Source of the DNA: Lactococcus paracarnosus
GTDB lineage: Bacteria; Bacillota; Bacilli; Lactobacillales; Streptococcaceae
Reading direction: 5' to 3'
NCBI RefSeq assembly: GCF_006770285.1
Contig: NZ_CP017195.1
Span: 248,001 to 312,000, forward strand
Length of the DNA stretch: 64,000 nt
Below are positions 30,779-39,330 of the stretch, piece by piece. The notes beneath the pieces are model-generated. The model made no database searches and was not told where the DNA came from. It was given only the letters and a program-made list of their open reading frames with translations. Both the position numbers and the translations under genes were made by a program. Numbering within the stretch: position 1 is the stretch's first letter; each line of letters begins with the position of its first letter.

Positions 30779-30816
30779 AAAAGAGCATGGAAACTCGAGT
30801 CCATGTTCTTTTTTTA
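30779..30816 (+). terminator. rpmH terminator
   Basis: AAGAGCATGGA pairs with TCCATGTTCTT and is followed by T residues. Confidence 0.85.
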
Positions 30817-30868
30817 CACAATGAATTGATGATTACCATAGTTTCTTAGTGATAAACCGATCATTTTT

Positions 30869-30877
30869 TGATATAAT
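30869..30877 (+). promoter_or_regulatory. Extended -10 of the aldo/keto reductase gene
   Basis: TGATATAAT is an extended consensus -10; the -35 region is poor. The start codon is 35 nt downstream. Confidence 0.55.
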
Positions 30878-30911
30878 TGGAAACGATTACACCATTTTAG
30901 AGGAGGCAATT

Positions 30912-31832
30912 ATGAAACAAATAAACATTGCAAATACAGAGATGAAGGCTAGCCAAATCGTACTTGGCTGTATGCGGATGAATGAACCGGGTAGAGATGC
31001 AGCTAAAATTATTCAAACGGCTTATGACCATGAGATTAATTTTTTTGATCATGCTGATATTTATGGGGGTGGCGAGTGTGAGACGATTTTTGCTAAAGGC
31101 TTAAAAGAGACCTCGATTTCTCGCTCAGATATTTATCTACAGTCTAAGGTGGGCATCAGACCGGGTATTGCCTTTGACTTCTCAAAACAACATATCATTG
31201 AAGCGGTGGAAGGATCTTTAAAACGATTAGATACAGACTATCTTGATGCCCTACTCTTACATCGCCCGGATACATTGGTTGAGCCAGAAGAGGTTGCAGA
31301 AGCTTTCTCTATGCTTGAAAAAGCGGGAAAAGTTAAGGCATTTGGTGTGTCAAATCAAAACCCTGGTCAAATCGAGCTATTGAAGACTGCTGTCAAACAG
31401 CCGCTTCACATCAACCAACTACAGTTTGGTTTAAAACATACTGGTATGGTCGATACAGGGATTAATGTTAATATGGACAATCAGGCCGGACTTGTCCGAG
31501 ATAGTGGTATTCTCGAGTATTCTAGAATACAAAATATGACCATCCAAGCCTGGTCGCCTTTCCAATATGGCTTTTTTGAGGGGCCTTTTGTCGGCAATAC
31601 AGAAAAATTCCCTGAACTGAATGCAAAATTAGCAGAGCTAGCTGACCAGTACAATAGTACACCGTCAGGTATCGCCATTGCTTTTATCAATCGTCACTCA
31701 GCTAATATGCAAACCATTATCGGGACGATGACAATATCACGTATTATTGAAGTGACTGATGCATCAGATATTGTCTTAACACGTGATGAATGGTATGCCC
31801 TCTATCAAGCAGCTGGTAACCTATTGCCATAA
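30912..31832 (+). CDS. Aldo/keto reductase
   Basis: A 306-residue TIM-barrel oxidoreductase. The catalytic tetrad is visible: Asp and Tyr in FFDHADIYGGGECE (residues 38-51), Lys in YLQSKVGI and His in ALLLHRPDTLVEP. Closest in pattern to the YcsN/YdhF subgroup (NADPH-dependent). The substrate is unknown. The start at 30912 has AGGAGG 6 nt upstream; a longer frame would begin before the promoter. It is monocistronic between two terminators. Confidence 0.9.
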   Translation: MKQINIANTEMKASQIVLGCMRMNEPGRDAAKIIQTAYDHEINFFDHADIYGGGECETIFAKGLKETSISRSDIYLQSKVGIRPGIAFDFSKQHIIEAVEGSLKRLDTDYLDALLLHRPDTLVEPEEVAEAFSMLEKAGKVKAFGVSNQNPGQIELLKTAVKQPLHINQLQFGLKHTGMVDTGINVNMDNQAGLVRDSGILEYSRIQNMTIQAWSPFQYGFFEGPFVGNTEKFPELNAKLAELADQYNSTPSGIAIAFINRHSANMQTIIGTMTISRIIEVTDASDIVLTRDEWYALYQAAGNLLP

Positions 31833-31840
31833 GAAAAAAT

Positions 31841-31880
31841 GCTAAAGATTATCTGTTTAGGAGAAATGCTTTAGCTTTTT
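31841..31880 (+). terminator. Terminator of the aldo/keto reductase gene
   Basis: GCTAAAG (31841-31847) pairs with CTTTAGC (31869-31875), with a T run after it. Confidence 0.75.
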
Positions 31881-31900
31881 TTAGTTTTTAAGTTCCTAAT

Positions 31901-31929
31901 TTGAAATTTTGAGCAAAATAACATATAAT
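31901..31929 (+). promoter_or_regulatory. Promoter of the ireB-ruvX-DUF1292 operon
   Basis: TTGAAA (31901-31906), 17 bp, TATAAT (31924-31929). The ireB start follows 38 nt downstream. Confidence 0.75.
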
Positions 31930-31967
31930 GAAACTAACTAGAAAATATCAGAAGGTGGGTGGCAACT

Positions 31968-32234
31968 ATGAGTTTTACAGATGAAACTGTACGTTTTGAG
32001 TTTGACGACTCGAGCAAAAAAGAGATTGGTGAAACACTCGCCAGTGTTTATGTATCTCTTGGTGAAAAAGGATATAATCCAATTAATCAGATGGTAGGGT
32101 ATGTTTTGTCTGGTGATCCAGCATATATTCCCCGTCATAATGATGCTAGAAATAAAATAAGACGCTTTGACCGTGATGATATCGTGGAAGAGTTAATCAA
32201 AAACTATCTAAGAGATCAAGGTATCGACCTGTGA
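31968..32234 (+). CDS. ireB: IreB-family regulatory phosphoprotein (UPF0297)
   Basis: An 88-residue protein with the complete UPF0297 pattern: [11 protein letters not shown] start, [20 protein letters not shown] and [13 protein letters not shown] near the end. In Enterococcus IreB is phosphorylated by the Ser/Thr kinase IreK and affects cephalosporin tolerance; two N-terminal Thr (residues 4 and 7 here) are the likely targets. The start at 31968 gives the family length; AAGGTG lies 10 nt upstream. It overlaps ruvX by one base (TGATG). Confidence 0.93.
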   Translation: MSFTDETVRFEFDDSSKKEIGETLASVYVSLGEKGYNPINQMVGYVLSGDPAYIPRHNDARNKIRRFDRDDIVEELIKNYLRDQGIDL

Positions 32235-32656
32235 TGCAACGCATAATGGGGTTAGATGTTGGTAGCGTCACGGTAGGTGTTGCAGTCAGCGATCTTTTAG
32301 GCTACACAGCTCAGCCTGTCGAAACCATTCGGATTAATGAAGCAAAAAAGGACTACGGGTTTGACCGTATCGCGGAATTGGTAAAAGAGTTCCAACCTGC
32401 TAAATTTGTCTTAGGTCTACCTAAGCACATGAATAACGATGAAGGCATAAGAGCGCAAGCAAGCCGGCATTATGGTGACTTACTAGTTGCTGAGTTTGGG
32501 ATTCCTGTTGATTACCAAGATGAGCGGCTTACGACAGCACAAGCAGAGAAGATTTTGATTCAAGGGCATACACGCCGTGAAAATCGCAAGAAATACATTG
32601 ATAAATTGGCTGCAGTATTGATTTTACAAAACTATCTTGAGAGCCATAACTTTTAA
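32234..32656 (+). CDS. ruvX: Holliday junction resolvase-like RuvX (YqgF)
   Basis: A 140-residue RNase H-fold nuclease. It opens [16 protein letters not shown], with the first catalytic Asp, and has LGLPKHMN and [13 protein letters not shown] with further acidic residues. YqgF proteins are reported to act in pre-16S rRNA maturation and were predicted to resolve Holliday junctions. The gene lies in the conserved ireB-ruvX-DUF1292 order with overlapping or near-touching ends. Confidence 0.95.
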   Translation: MQRIMGLDVGSVTVGVAVSDLLGYTAQPVETIRINEAKKDYGFDRIAELVKEFQPAKFVLGLPKHMNNDEGIRAQASRHYGDLLVAEFGIPVDYQDERLTTAQAEKILIQGHTRRENRKKYIDKLAAVLILQNYLESHNF

Positions 32657-32679
32657 GGAATAACATTAGGAGTCCAAAA

Positions 32680-32997
32680 ATGACTGAACATACACACGAC
32701 CATAACCACGAACATGAACAAGAATTTATCACATTAGTTGATGATCAAGGTAATGAAACATTGTTTGAAATTCTATTGACGATTGATGGTCAAGAAGAAT
32801 TTGGTAAAAATTATGTACTTGTCGTACCTGCTGGTGCAGAAGAAGACGATAACGGAGAAGTTGAGATTCAAGCCTATGCCTACACGCAAAGTGAAGATGG
32901 TACTGAGGGCGATTTGATGCCGATCCCAGAAGATGCTAACGAAGAATGGGATATGATCGAAGAAGTATTCAATACCTTTGTAGAAGAGCAAGATTAA
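32680..32997 (+). CDS. DUF1292 (UPF0473) protein
   Basis: A 105-residue acidic protein. The UPF0473 core [18 protein letters not shown] is at residues 14-31, and the C-terminal half is rich in Asp and Glu. The N-terminus ([12 protein letters not shown]) has six His in alternation with acidic residues, which could bind a metal; this stretch is common in streptococcal homologues. Function is unknown. It is the last gene of the operon and precedes a strong terminator. Confidence 0.92.
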   Translation: MTEHTHDHNHEHEQEFITLVDDQGNETLFEILLTIDGQEEFGKNYVLVVPAGAEEDDNGEVEIQAYAYTQSEDGTEGDLMPIPEDANEEWDMIEEVFNTFVEEQD

Positions 32998-33003
32998 AGC
33001 TAT

Positions 33004-33048
33004 AAAACCCGCCTTATCTGGTGTTAAATCACAGATAGGGCGGGTTTT
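33004..33048 (+). terminator. Terminator of the ireB-ruvX-DUF1292 operon
   Basis: AAAACCCGCC and TATCTG on the left pair with CAGATA and GGCGGGTTTT on the right, one bulge in between, followed by T residues. Confidence 0.9.
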
Positions 33049-33091
33049 TGTTTTCTAGGTGATGTTTTTAATGAGGAGACTATACCCATTC

Positions 33092-33130
33092 TTGACAATC
33101 AGGCACTTAAATGATAAACTAACGTTAGTT
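33092..33130 (+). promoter_or_regulatory. Promoter and palindromic operator of the XRE-aminotransferase gene
   Basis: TTGACA (33092-33097) and TAAACT (33115-33120) are 17 bp apart. The perfect palindrome AACTAACGTTAGTT (33117-33130) covers the -10 and the start of transcription, where the XRE domain encoded just downstream could repress its own gene. A third half site, GCTAACGA, follows at 33138-33145, next to the ribosome binding site. Confidence 0.65.
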
Positions 33131-33155
33131 AATTAAAGCTAACGAGGAGTGTAGC

Positions 33156-34577
33156 ATGGAAAATAAGTTGATTCAACTCAGAGAAAAATCAGGATTTAGC
33201 CAAGCAGAAGTCGCCAGGAAGATTGGCGTTTCTAAGCCATCTTATTGGGCTTGGGAAAAAGGAAATGCGAAGCCAAAAGAAGAAAGTCTGCAAAAGTTAG
33301 CTGTTTTATATGACGTTGCCATAGAAGAACTAACGACAGAAACTAACGAAACGGAGAAAGTGATGTCAACATTTGAAAAATCGAGTAAATTAGAACATGT
33401 AGCCTATGATATTCGTGGCCCTGTTTTAGATGAAGCTAACCGCATGCGTGCAAATGGTGAAAAGATTCTACGGTTAAATACAGGAAATCCAGCAGAGTTC
33501 GGTTTCACTGCGCCCGATGAAGTACTTAGAGATCTGATTATGAATGCACGTGATAGTGAAGGGTATTCGGACAGCAAAGGTATTTTTAGTGCCCGGAAAG
33601 CAATCATGCAATATTGCCAATTGCATGGCTTTCCAAATGTAGATGTTAATGATATCTATACAGGTAATGGTGTGAGTGAGTTAATTGCCATGGCTATGAA
33701 TGGGCTTTTGAATACAGGAGATGAAGTGCTTATACCCATGCCTGACTATCCGCTTTGGACAGCGTCTGTTAGTTTAGCAGGTGGGCATGCGGTTCATTAT
33801 CTGTGTGATGAAGGGGCTGAGTGGTATCCGGATATTGCAGATATTAAATCAAAAATCACATCTAATACCAAAGCCATCGTCATCATTAATCCTAATAATC
33901 CAACGGGTGCAGTCTATCCACGTGATATTCTACTAGACATTGTTGAACTTGCCCGTCAAAATGACTTGATTATCTTTTCAGATGAGATCTATGATCGAAT
34001 TATTATGGATGGCATCAAACATATTCCCATTGCCAGTTTAGCACCGGATTTATTTGTCGTGACAATGAATGGCTTATCAAAATCGCACCGTGTAGCCGGA
34101 TTTCGTGTTGGGTGGATGGTGCTTTCAGGAGATAAAAGTCGCGCTAGAGGCTACATAGAAGGTCTAGATATGCTGGCTAATATGCGCTTGTGCTCAAATG
34201 TCTTGGCACAGCAAGTCATCCAAACCTCTCTCGGTGGTACGCAATCCGTGGATGAACTCTTGTTACCAGGAGGTCGCATCTATGAGCAACGTGAATTCAT
34301 CTATAAGGCGATGAATGAAATTCCTGGAATTTCAGCAGTTAAGCCTAAGGCAGCATTCTATATTTTCCCTAAAATCGACACGGCGAGATATAATATTCAT
34401 AACGATGAACAATTTGTCTTAGATTTCCTCAAACAAGAGAAGATTATGCTGGTTCATGGTCGCGGCTTTAATTGGAAAGATCCTGACCATTTCCGTATTG
34501 TTTATATGCCACGAGTTGACGAACTTGCTGTTATTCAAGAGAAAATGACACGCTTCTTACATAAGTATCGTCAGTAA
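33156..34577 (+). CDS. XRE DNA-binding domain fused to a class I/II aminotransferase (AlaT-like)
   Basis: A 473-residue frame. Residues 1-60 are an XRE/Cro helix-turn-helix (LREKSGFSQAEVARKIGVSK, then WAWEKGNAKPKEESLQKLAVLYDV). A short linker ends at Met70. Residues 70-473 form a complete PLP aminotransferase: NTGNPAEFGF, YSDSKGIFSARKAI, NPNNPTGAVY, SDEIYDRI, and the PLP lysine in GLSKSHRVAGFRVGW. That part equals the stand-alone alanine-type transaminase found before codY in streptococci. Met70 (33363) has GGAG 6 nt upstream, so two products may be made: the fusion and the plain enzyme. The codY gene is next. XRE-aminotransferase fusions differ from the well-known GntR-type MocR fusions. Confidence 0.85.
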   Translation: MENKLIQLREKSGFSQAEVARKIGVSKPSYWAWEKGNAKPKEESLQKLAVLYDVAIEELTTETNETEKVMSTFEKSSKLEHVAYDIRGPVLDEANRMRANGEKILRLNTGNPAEFGFTAPDEVLRDLIMNARDSEGYSDSKGIFSARKAIMQYCQLHGFPNVDVNDIYTGNGVSELIAMAMNGLLNTGDEVLIPMPDYPLWTASVSLAGGHAVHYLCDEGAEWYPDIADIKSKITSNTKAIVIINPNNPTGAVYPRDILLDIVELARQNDLIIFSDEIYDRIIMDGIKHIPIASLAPDLFVVTMNGLSKSHRVAGFRVGWMVLSGDKSRARGYIEGLDMLANMRLCSNVLAQQVIQTSLGGTQSVDELLLPGGRIYEQREFIYKAMNEIPGISAVKPKAAFYIFPKIDTARYNIHNDEQFVLDFLKQEKIMLVHGRGFNWKDPDHFRIVYMPRVDELAVIQEKMTRFLHKYRQ

Positions 34578-34604
34578 ATTGTGTTGAAATAAAAAACAAT
34601 AAAT

Positions 34605-34648
34605 AATTTTCTGAATATTGTTGTATTTCTGAGTTATTTTGTTATAAT
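34605..34648 (+). promoter_or_regulatory. codY promoter with CodY box
   Basis: AATTTTCTGAATATT (34605-34619) matches the CodY box AATTTTCWGAAAATT with one mismatch. It sits directly before the -35 TTGTAT (34621-34626), which is followed after 16 bp by TATAAT (34643-34648). A second, weaker box-like sequence overlaps the -35 region. CodY bound here would repress its own gene when branched-chain amino acids are plentiful. Confidence 0.8.
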
Positions 34649-34681
34649 GAAGCTATCCAAACTTTATAAAACGGGAGAATC

Positions 34682-35470
34682 ATGGCTACTTTATTAGAAA
34701 AAACAAGAAAAATCACAGCGATTTTACAAGAAGGGTTAAATAATTCGAGTGAAGAATTACCCTATAAAGGTTTATCAGAACGTCTATCAGCAGTGATTGA
34801 CTGTAACTCTGTCGTTATTGATGGACACGGTGATGTACTTGGCTATGCAATGCCATATAAGACAAACAACGACCGTGTTGAGGCGATGTTTGATAACCGT
34901 CAACTGTCGACTGAATATGTGCAAGTTGCCTCACGTACTTACGATACTGAAGCAAACCTATCATCAGATGCGATGTTATCATTGTATCCACAAGAAGTCG
35001 TAAAAGACTACCCAAATGGTAAAACAACAGTGGCACCGATTTACGGTAGTGGCTTACGACTAGGAACATTTATCATCTGGCGCAACGAAGGCGAGTTTGA
35101 TGAAGAAGATCTTGTCTTGGTAGAGATGGCAACAACGGTTATCGGTATCCAATTATCAAATCTACAAATTGAAAAAATGGAAGAAAGTATCCGTAAATCA
35201 GCAGCTGTTAACATGGCAGTCAGCACTTTATCTTATTCTGAAATGAAAGCTGTTAAAGCGATTCTTGAAGAACTTGGTGGAGAAGAAGGCCGTTTGACAG
35301 CCTCAGTGATTGCCGATAAAATCGGTATTACACGTTCAGTTATCGTCAATGCATTACGTAAACTTGAATCAGCCGGTATTATTGAATCTCGTTCTCTTGG
35401 TATGAAAGGCACTTATCTAAAAGTTGTCAATACTGGTATCTACGAGAAACTTGAAGGCCGTAACTTCTAA
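34682..35470 (+). CDS. codY: Global nutritional regulator CodY
   Basis: A 262-residue GAF/winged-HTH repressor that senses branched-chain amino acids in lactococci and controls peptide and amino acid uptake genes. The N-terminal GAF domain spans about 1-155 (start [16 protein letters not shown]), and the C-terminal HTH near 205-240 reads [20 protein letters not shown]. Length is right. A CodY box in its promoter points to autoregulation. It follows an aminotransferase gene as in streptococci, fitting joint control of amino acid metabolism. Confidence 0.97.
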   Translation: MATLLEKTRKITAILQEGLNNSSEELPYKGLSERLSAVIDCNSVVIDGHGDVLGYAMPYKTNNDRVEAMFDNRQLSTEYVQVASRTYDTEANLSSDAMLSLYPQEVVKDYPNGKTTVAPIYGSGLRLGTFIIWRNEGEFDEEDLVLVEMATTVIGIQLSNLQIEKMEESIRKSAAVNMAVSTLSYSEMKAVKAILEELGGEEGRLTASVIADKIGITRSVIVNALRKLESAGIIESRSLGMKGTYLKVVNTGIYEKLEGRNF

Positions 35471-35483
35471 AAATGGTAAACGA

Positions 35484-35680
35484 AAAATAGCAGTAGTCTT
35501 ATACAAAATCAGTCTAGAGAACACCTGTCGCTGGAAATGGTGTCTGATCCATAAGATGAAAAACACTATTTTTAGCTTAAAGTGAATAAAAAATGAGGTT
35601 ACTTGTCGATTGATCAGTAACGAATTAAGGTGGCACCACGATACTCGTCCTTTTCAGACGATGTTTGTGGTGTTATTTTT
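35484..35680 (+). promoter_or_regulatory. T-box riboswitch upstream of aspS
   Basis: The leader has the T-box core AAGGTGGCACCACG (35627-35640), which binds the uncharged tRNA acceptor end. The base of stem I is AAAAATAG (about 35486) pairing with CTATTTTT (about 35566), and TAGAGAACACC plus a GGTGT arm fill the distal part. The terminator stem is CACCAC/GTGGTG with CGTC/GACG inside, followed by TTATTTTTA. A specifier candidate is GAT (35555-35557), an Asp codon, on the 3' side of stem I. It should raise aspS expression when tRNA-Asp is uncharged. Confidence 0.82.
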
Positions 35681-35743
35681 ATATCAAAAAAACCGCAATT
35701 TGAAAAATTAACAAACTAGCATGCATATAAAATAGGAGAAAAT

Positions 35744-37507
35744 ATGAGAACAAAAACGAGTGAGACGATTACCAAACAGGGTGAAACAGTTACAGTAAAA
35801 GGATGGGTGAATTCACGTCGTGACCATGGTGGTGTCATTTTTATCGACTTACGCGACTATGCAGGGTTATTACAAGTCGTAATTCAGCCTGAACATGTCA
35901 CGAATTTTTCAGCAGCAGAACACTTGCGTGATGAGTATGCGATTTCGGTTACTGGAACGATTCGCGCGCGTGGCGAAGGCTTAGCAAATCCAAATTTAGC
36001 AACTGGTGAAATTGAATTAGTTGCAGCATCTTTTGAAATCTTGAATGCGTCTAAACCACTCCCTATTTCGCTAAATGAAGCCAATAAATCTAGTGAAGAC
36101 TTACGCTTGAAATACCGTTATTTGGATTTACGTCGCTCGAAAATGCAAGAGACCTTAAAGCAACGTGCCAAATATTTATCATTTATCCGTCGTTTCATGG
36201 AAGACCAAGAATTTTTAGAAGTCCAAACACCTATTTTGGCGAATTCTTCTCCAGAAGGCGCGCGTGATTTCTTGATCCCAAGCCGTATTCACGCTGGCAA
36301 ATTTTATGCCTTACCACAAGCACCACAACAGTTTAAGCAGTTACTGATGGTTGGTGGAATTGACAAATATTACCAAATCGCGCCATGTTTCCGTGATGAA
36401 GATCCCCGTGCTGACAGACTTTACGGTGATTTTTATCAGCTTGACTTAGAGCGTGCCTTTGTTGAAGACGGTGAAGAAATCCGTACTGAGATGGAAGTGC
36501 TCATCCAAAATTTAGTGACAGACTTTGCTGGAAAATCATTAGTGACGTCTGAAATTCCGCGTATTGCCTACGAAGATGCCATGAACATCTACGGAACAGA
36601 TAAGCCTGACTTGCGCTTTGGTATGACCTTGGTTGACTTAGATGAGACGCTTGCGACGACAGAGTTTGCTGTCTTTAAAAATGCTAAAAAAGTAAAAGCA
36701 ATTTGTGTCAAAGGGGCAGCTAGTTTGTCACGTTCACAAATTGATAGTTTTACTGAAATTGCTAAAAAAGAAGGTGCTGGTGGCCTTGCCTACTTAACCT
36801 TTGTTGATGGTGGCATCAAGTCACCCATCGCAAAATTCTTAACAGAAGCAGAGCTAGCTGAGATTACTGAAAAAACAGGCGCTGAAGATGGTGATATCGT
36901 CTTCTTTGGAGCTGGTAAACCTGCTATGGTTAATAAAGTACTTGGTAGAATGCGTAATGAATTTGCTGATTTCTATGATCTTAAAGATAAGAACCAGGTT
37001 GCTTTGTGTTGGGTTGTTGATTTTCCATTTTACGAGTATGATGAGAAAAATCGCAAAGTTGATTTTGGACACAATCCGTTTTCACTCCCTAAAGGTGGCC
37101 TGTCTGCTTTAGAAGCTGCCAAGACTGATGCTGATAAATTAGCAATCAAAGCAGACCAGTTTGACATGGTCATGAATGGCTATGAGATCTGTTCAGGTGC
37201 TGTTCGTAACTATAATCCTGAAGTCATGTATAAGGCATTCAACATCTTAGGCTATGATAAATTCTTTGTAGAAGAAAAATTTGGTGCCATGCTTGAAGCC
37301 TTCAAGTTTGGTGCGCCACCCCATGCTGGGTGTGCCTTTGGCTTGGAACGTATCTTCATGGTATTGACTGGTGAAGATAATATTCGTGAAGTTGTTGCCT
37401 TTCCAAAAAGTGCAGCAGGTGTTGACTTAATGATGGATTCACCAAGTGATGTTGATCCAAAACAATTATCAGAATTGAAGTTGGTTTTGGATATTGATTT
37501 TGACTAA
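35744..37507 (+). CDS. aspS: Aspartyl-tRNA synthetase
   Basis: A 587-residue class IIb synthetase that charges tRNA-Asp. It has the N-terminal OB-fold (VTVKGWVNSRRDHGGVIFIDLRD, 17-40), the catalytic core with FRDEDPRADR (motif 2), a bacterial GAD insertion in the middle (about 290-420) and motif 3 GLERIFMVLTG near the end. This is the bacterial type, usually specific for tRNA-Asp; the genome also has gatCAB next door, which would supply Asn- or Gln-tRNA. hisS, often just upstream in Firmicutes, is absent; a T-box controls the gene. Confidence 0.97.
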   Translation: MRTKTSETITKQGETVTVKGWVNSRRDHGGVIFIDLRDYAGLLQVVIQPEHVTNFSAAEHLRDEYAISVTGTIRARGEGLANPNLATGEIELVAASFEILNASKPLPISLNEANKSSEDLRLKYRYLDLRRSKMQETLKQRAKYLSFIRRFMEDQEFLEVQTPILANSSPEGARDFLIPSRIHAGKFYALPQAPQQFKQLLMVGGIDKYYQIAPCFRDEDPRADRLYGDFYQLDLERAFVEDGEEIRTEMEVLIQNLVTDFAGKSLVTSEIPRIAYEDAMNIYGTDKPDLRFGMTLVDLDETLATTEFAVFKNAKKVKAICVKGAASLSRSQIDSFTEIAKKEGAGGLAYLTFVDGGIKSPIAKFLTEAELAEITEKTGAEDGDIVFFGAGKPAMVNKVLGRMRNEFADFYDLKDKNQVALCWVVDFPFYEYDEKNRKVDFGHNPFSLPKGGLSALEAAKTDADKLAIKADQFDMVMNGYEICSGAVRNYNPEVMYKAFNILGYDKFFVEEKFGAMLEAFKFGAPPHAGCAFGLERIFMVLTGEDNIREVVAFPKSAAGVDLMMDSPSDVDPKQLSELKLVLDIDFD

Positions 37508-37529
37508 CCTCCCTATAAACTGATATAAT
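37500..37529 (+). promoter_or_regulatory. gatCAB promoter
   Basis: TTGACT (37500-37505), 18 bp and an extended -10 TGATATAAT (hexamer 37524-37529). The -35 overlaps the end of aspS. The gatC start is 49 nt downstream. Confidence 0.75.
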
Positions 37530-37577
37530 AAAACTTGCAATCAGTCAGTAAGCTGACGAATAAAAAAGGAGCAATCC

Positions 37578-37871
37578 ATGGAAATTACAAAAGAAGATGT
37601 CAAGCACGTGGCACATTTGTCTAAATTGGCATTTGACGAAACAGAAACAGCGGAATTTGCTGGCTCATTAACCAAGATAGTCGATATGTTTTTAAAACTT
37701 GAAGAAGTGGATACGACTGGTGTCCCTTTTACATCAAATGTGGCTGATAATATCAATACATGGCGTGAAGATGTTGCGGTTTCAGGCTGGAACAGAGATG
37801 AGTTATTTAAAAATGTCCCTGAAACTGAAGATGGCTTTATTAAAGTCCCAACGATTATGGAGGACAACTAA
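37578..37871 (+). CDS. gatC: Asp-tRNA(Asn)/Glu-tRNA(Gln) amidotransferase subunit C
   Basis: A 97-residue protein with the GatC pattern: ITKEDVKHVAHLSKLAF at the start, LTKIVDMFLKLEEVDT in the middle, and FIKVPTIMED at the end. It stabilises the GatA-GatB complex. The stop is directly followed by the gatA ATG (no gap), so they are translationally coupled. AAGGAG precedes the start by 7 nt. Confidence 0.95.
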   Translation: MEITKEDVKHVAHLSKLAFDETETAEFAGSLTKIVDMFLKLEEVDTTGVPFTSNVADNINTWREDVAVSGWNRDELFKNVPETEDGFIKVPTIMEDN

Positions 37872-39314
37872 ATGACAACGATTAAATCACTCCATGAACA
37901 ATTGGTCAACAAGGAGATTTCAGCAGTTGAGTTAACAAAAGCAACCCTGAAAAATATGACGGATCGTGAAAGCAAAGTAGATAGCTTTATCACGATTACA
38001 GAAGCGCAAGCACTTGCACAAGCAGCAGCTATCGATGCACGTGGGATAGATGCAACTAATCCAGTATCTGGTATTCCTTTAGCGGTTAAAGATAATATCT
38101 CAACTAAGGGGATCTTAACGACAGCAGCTTCTAAAATGCTCTATAACTACGAGCCTATTTTCGATGCAACAGCTGTCGAAAAACTGTATAGCAATGACAT
38201 GATCGTGGTTGGTAAAACCAATATGGATGAGTTTGCTATGGGTGGCTCAACTGAGAATTCAGCCTTTAAAGCAACTAAAAATGCGTGGGATCAAACTAAA
38301 GTACCTGGTGGGTCATCTGGTGGGTCTGCGACAGCTGTTGCAGCCAATCAAGTCTTGCTATCACTTGGGTCTGATACAGGTGGGTCAATCCGCCAACCCG
38401 CTTCATTTAATGGTGTTGTTGGGATGAAACCAACCTATGGTCGTATTTCACGTTTTGGCTTGATTGCATTTGGGTCATCACTTGATCAAATTGGTCCATT
38501 TTCTCAAAATGTGACAGATAATGCCTTGTTACTTAATGCGATTTCAGGTCATGATCCTAAGGATTCAACCTCTTCAAAAGTTGCTGTGCCTGATTTTTCA
38601 TCAAAAATTGGTCAAGAGATTAAAGGGCTTAAGATTGCCTTGCCTAAAGAGTACCTAGGTGAAGGGATTGATCCAAAAGTGAAAGAACAAGTCTTAGCTG
38701 CAGCTAAGCACTTTGAAAAGCTTGGGGCAACAGTTGAAGAAGTTAGTCTCCCACATAGTAAATACGGCGTAGCTGTCTACTATATCATTGCGTCATCAGA
38801 AGCAAGTTCTAACTTGCAACGCTTTGATGGGATTCGTTATGGTTTCCGTGCTGAGGATGCGGTCGACTTAGAAGACATTTATGTTAAAACGCGTTCACAA
38901 GGTTTTGGTGAAGAAGTAAAACGTCGGATCATGCTAGGGACATTTAGTTTATCTTCTGGTTATTATGATGCTTACTTCAAAAAAGCAGGTCAAGTCAGAA
39001 CCTTGATCATGCAAGACTTCCAAAAAGTATTTGAAAACTATGACTTAATCATCGGCCCAACAGCACCAAGCGTAGCCTATTATTTGGATACACAAGGTCA
39101 TGATCCAGTTGCCATGTACTTAGCCGATTTGTTAACGATTCCTGTTAACTTAGCTGGACTACCAGGTATTTCAATTCCTGCAGGTCAGGTTGAAGGTTTG
39201 CCAGTTGGCTTACAAATCATTGGTAAAGCCTTCGATGAAGCAACAATTTATCAAGCAGCAGCAGCTTTCGAAGCGACTACTGACTTCCATAAAGCCAAAC
39301 CACTTATCTTTTAA
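37872..39314 (+). CDS. gatA: Asp-tRNA(Asn)/Glu-tRNA(Gln) amidotransferase subunit A
   Basis: A 480-residue amidase-signature enzyme that frees ammonia from glutamine for transfer to the misacylated tRNA. The Ser-cisSer-Lys triad is visible: Lys in [12 protein letters not shown] near residue 74, the serines in [13 protein letters not shown] near 149-155 and [14 protein letters not shown] near 172. Length is standard. It is the second gene of gatCAB. Confidence 0.97.
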   Translation: MTTIKSLHEQLVNKEISAVELTKATLKNMTDRESKVDSFITITEAQALAQAAAIDARGIDATNPVSGIPLAVKDNISTKGILTTAASKMLYNYEPIFDATAVEKLYSNDMIVVGKTNMDEFAMGGSTENSAFKATKNAWDQTKVPGGSSGGSATAVAANQVLLSLGSDTGGSIRQPASFNGVVGMKPTYGRISRFGLIAFGSSLDQIGPFSQNVTDNALLLNAISGHDPKDSTSSKVAVPDFSSKIGQEIKGLKIALPKEYLGEGIDPKVKEQVLAAAKHFEKLGATVEEVSLPHSKYGVAVYYIIASSEASSNLQRFDGIRYGFRAEDAVDLEDIYVKTRSQGFGEEVKRRIMLGTFSLSSGYYDAYFKKAGQVRTLIMQDFQKVFENYDLIIGPTAPSVAYYLDTQGHDPVAMYLADLLTIPVNLAGLPGISIPAGQVEGLPVGLQIIGKAFDEATIYQAAAAFEATTDFHKAKPLIF

Positions 39315-39330
39315 GAAAGGACTTTGATCT

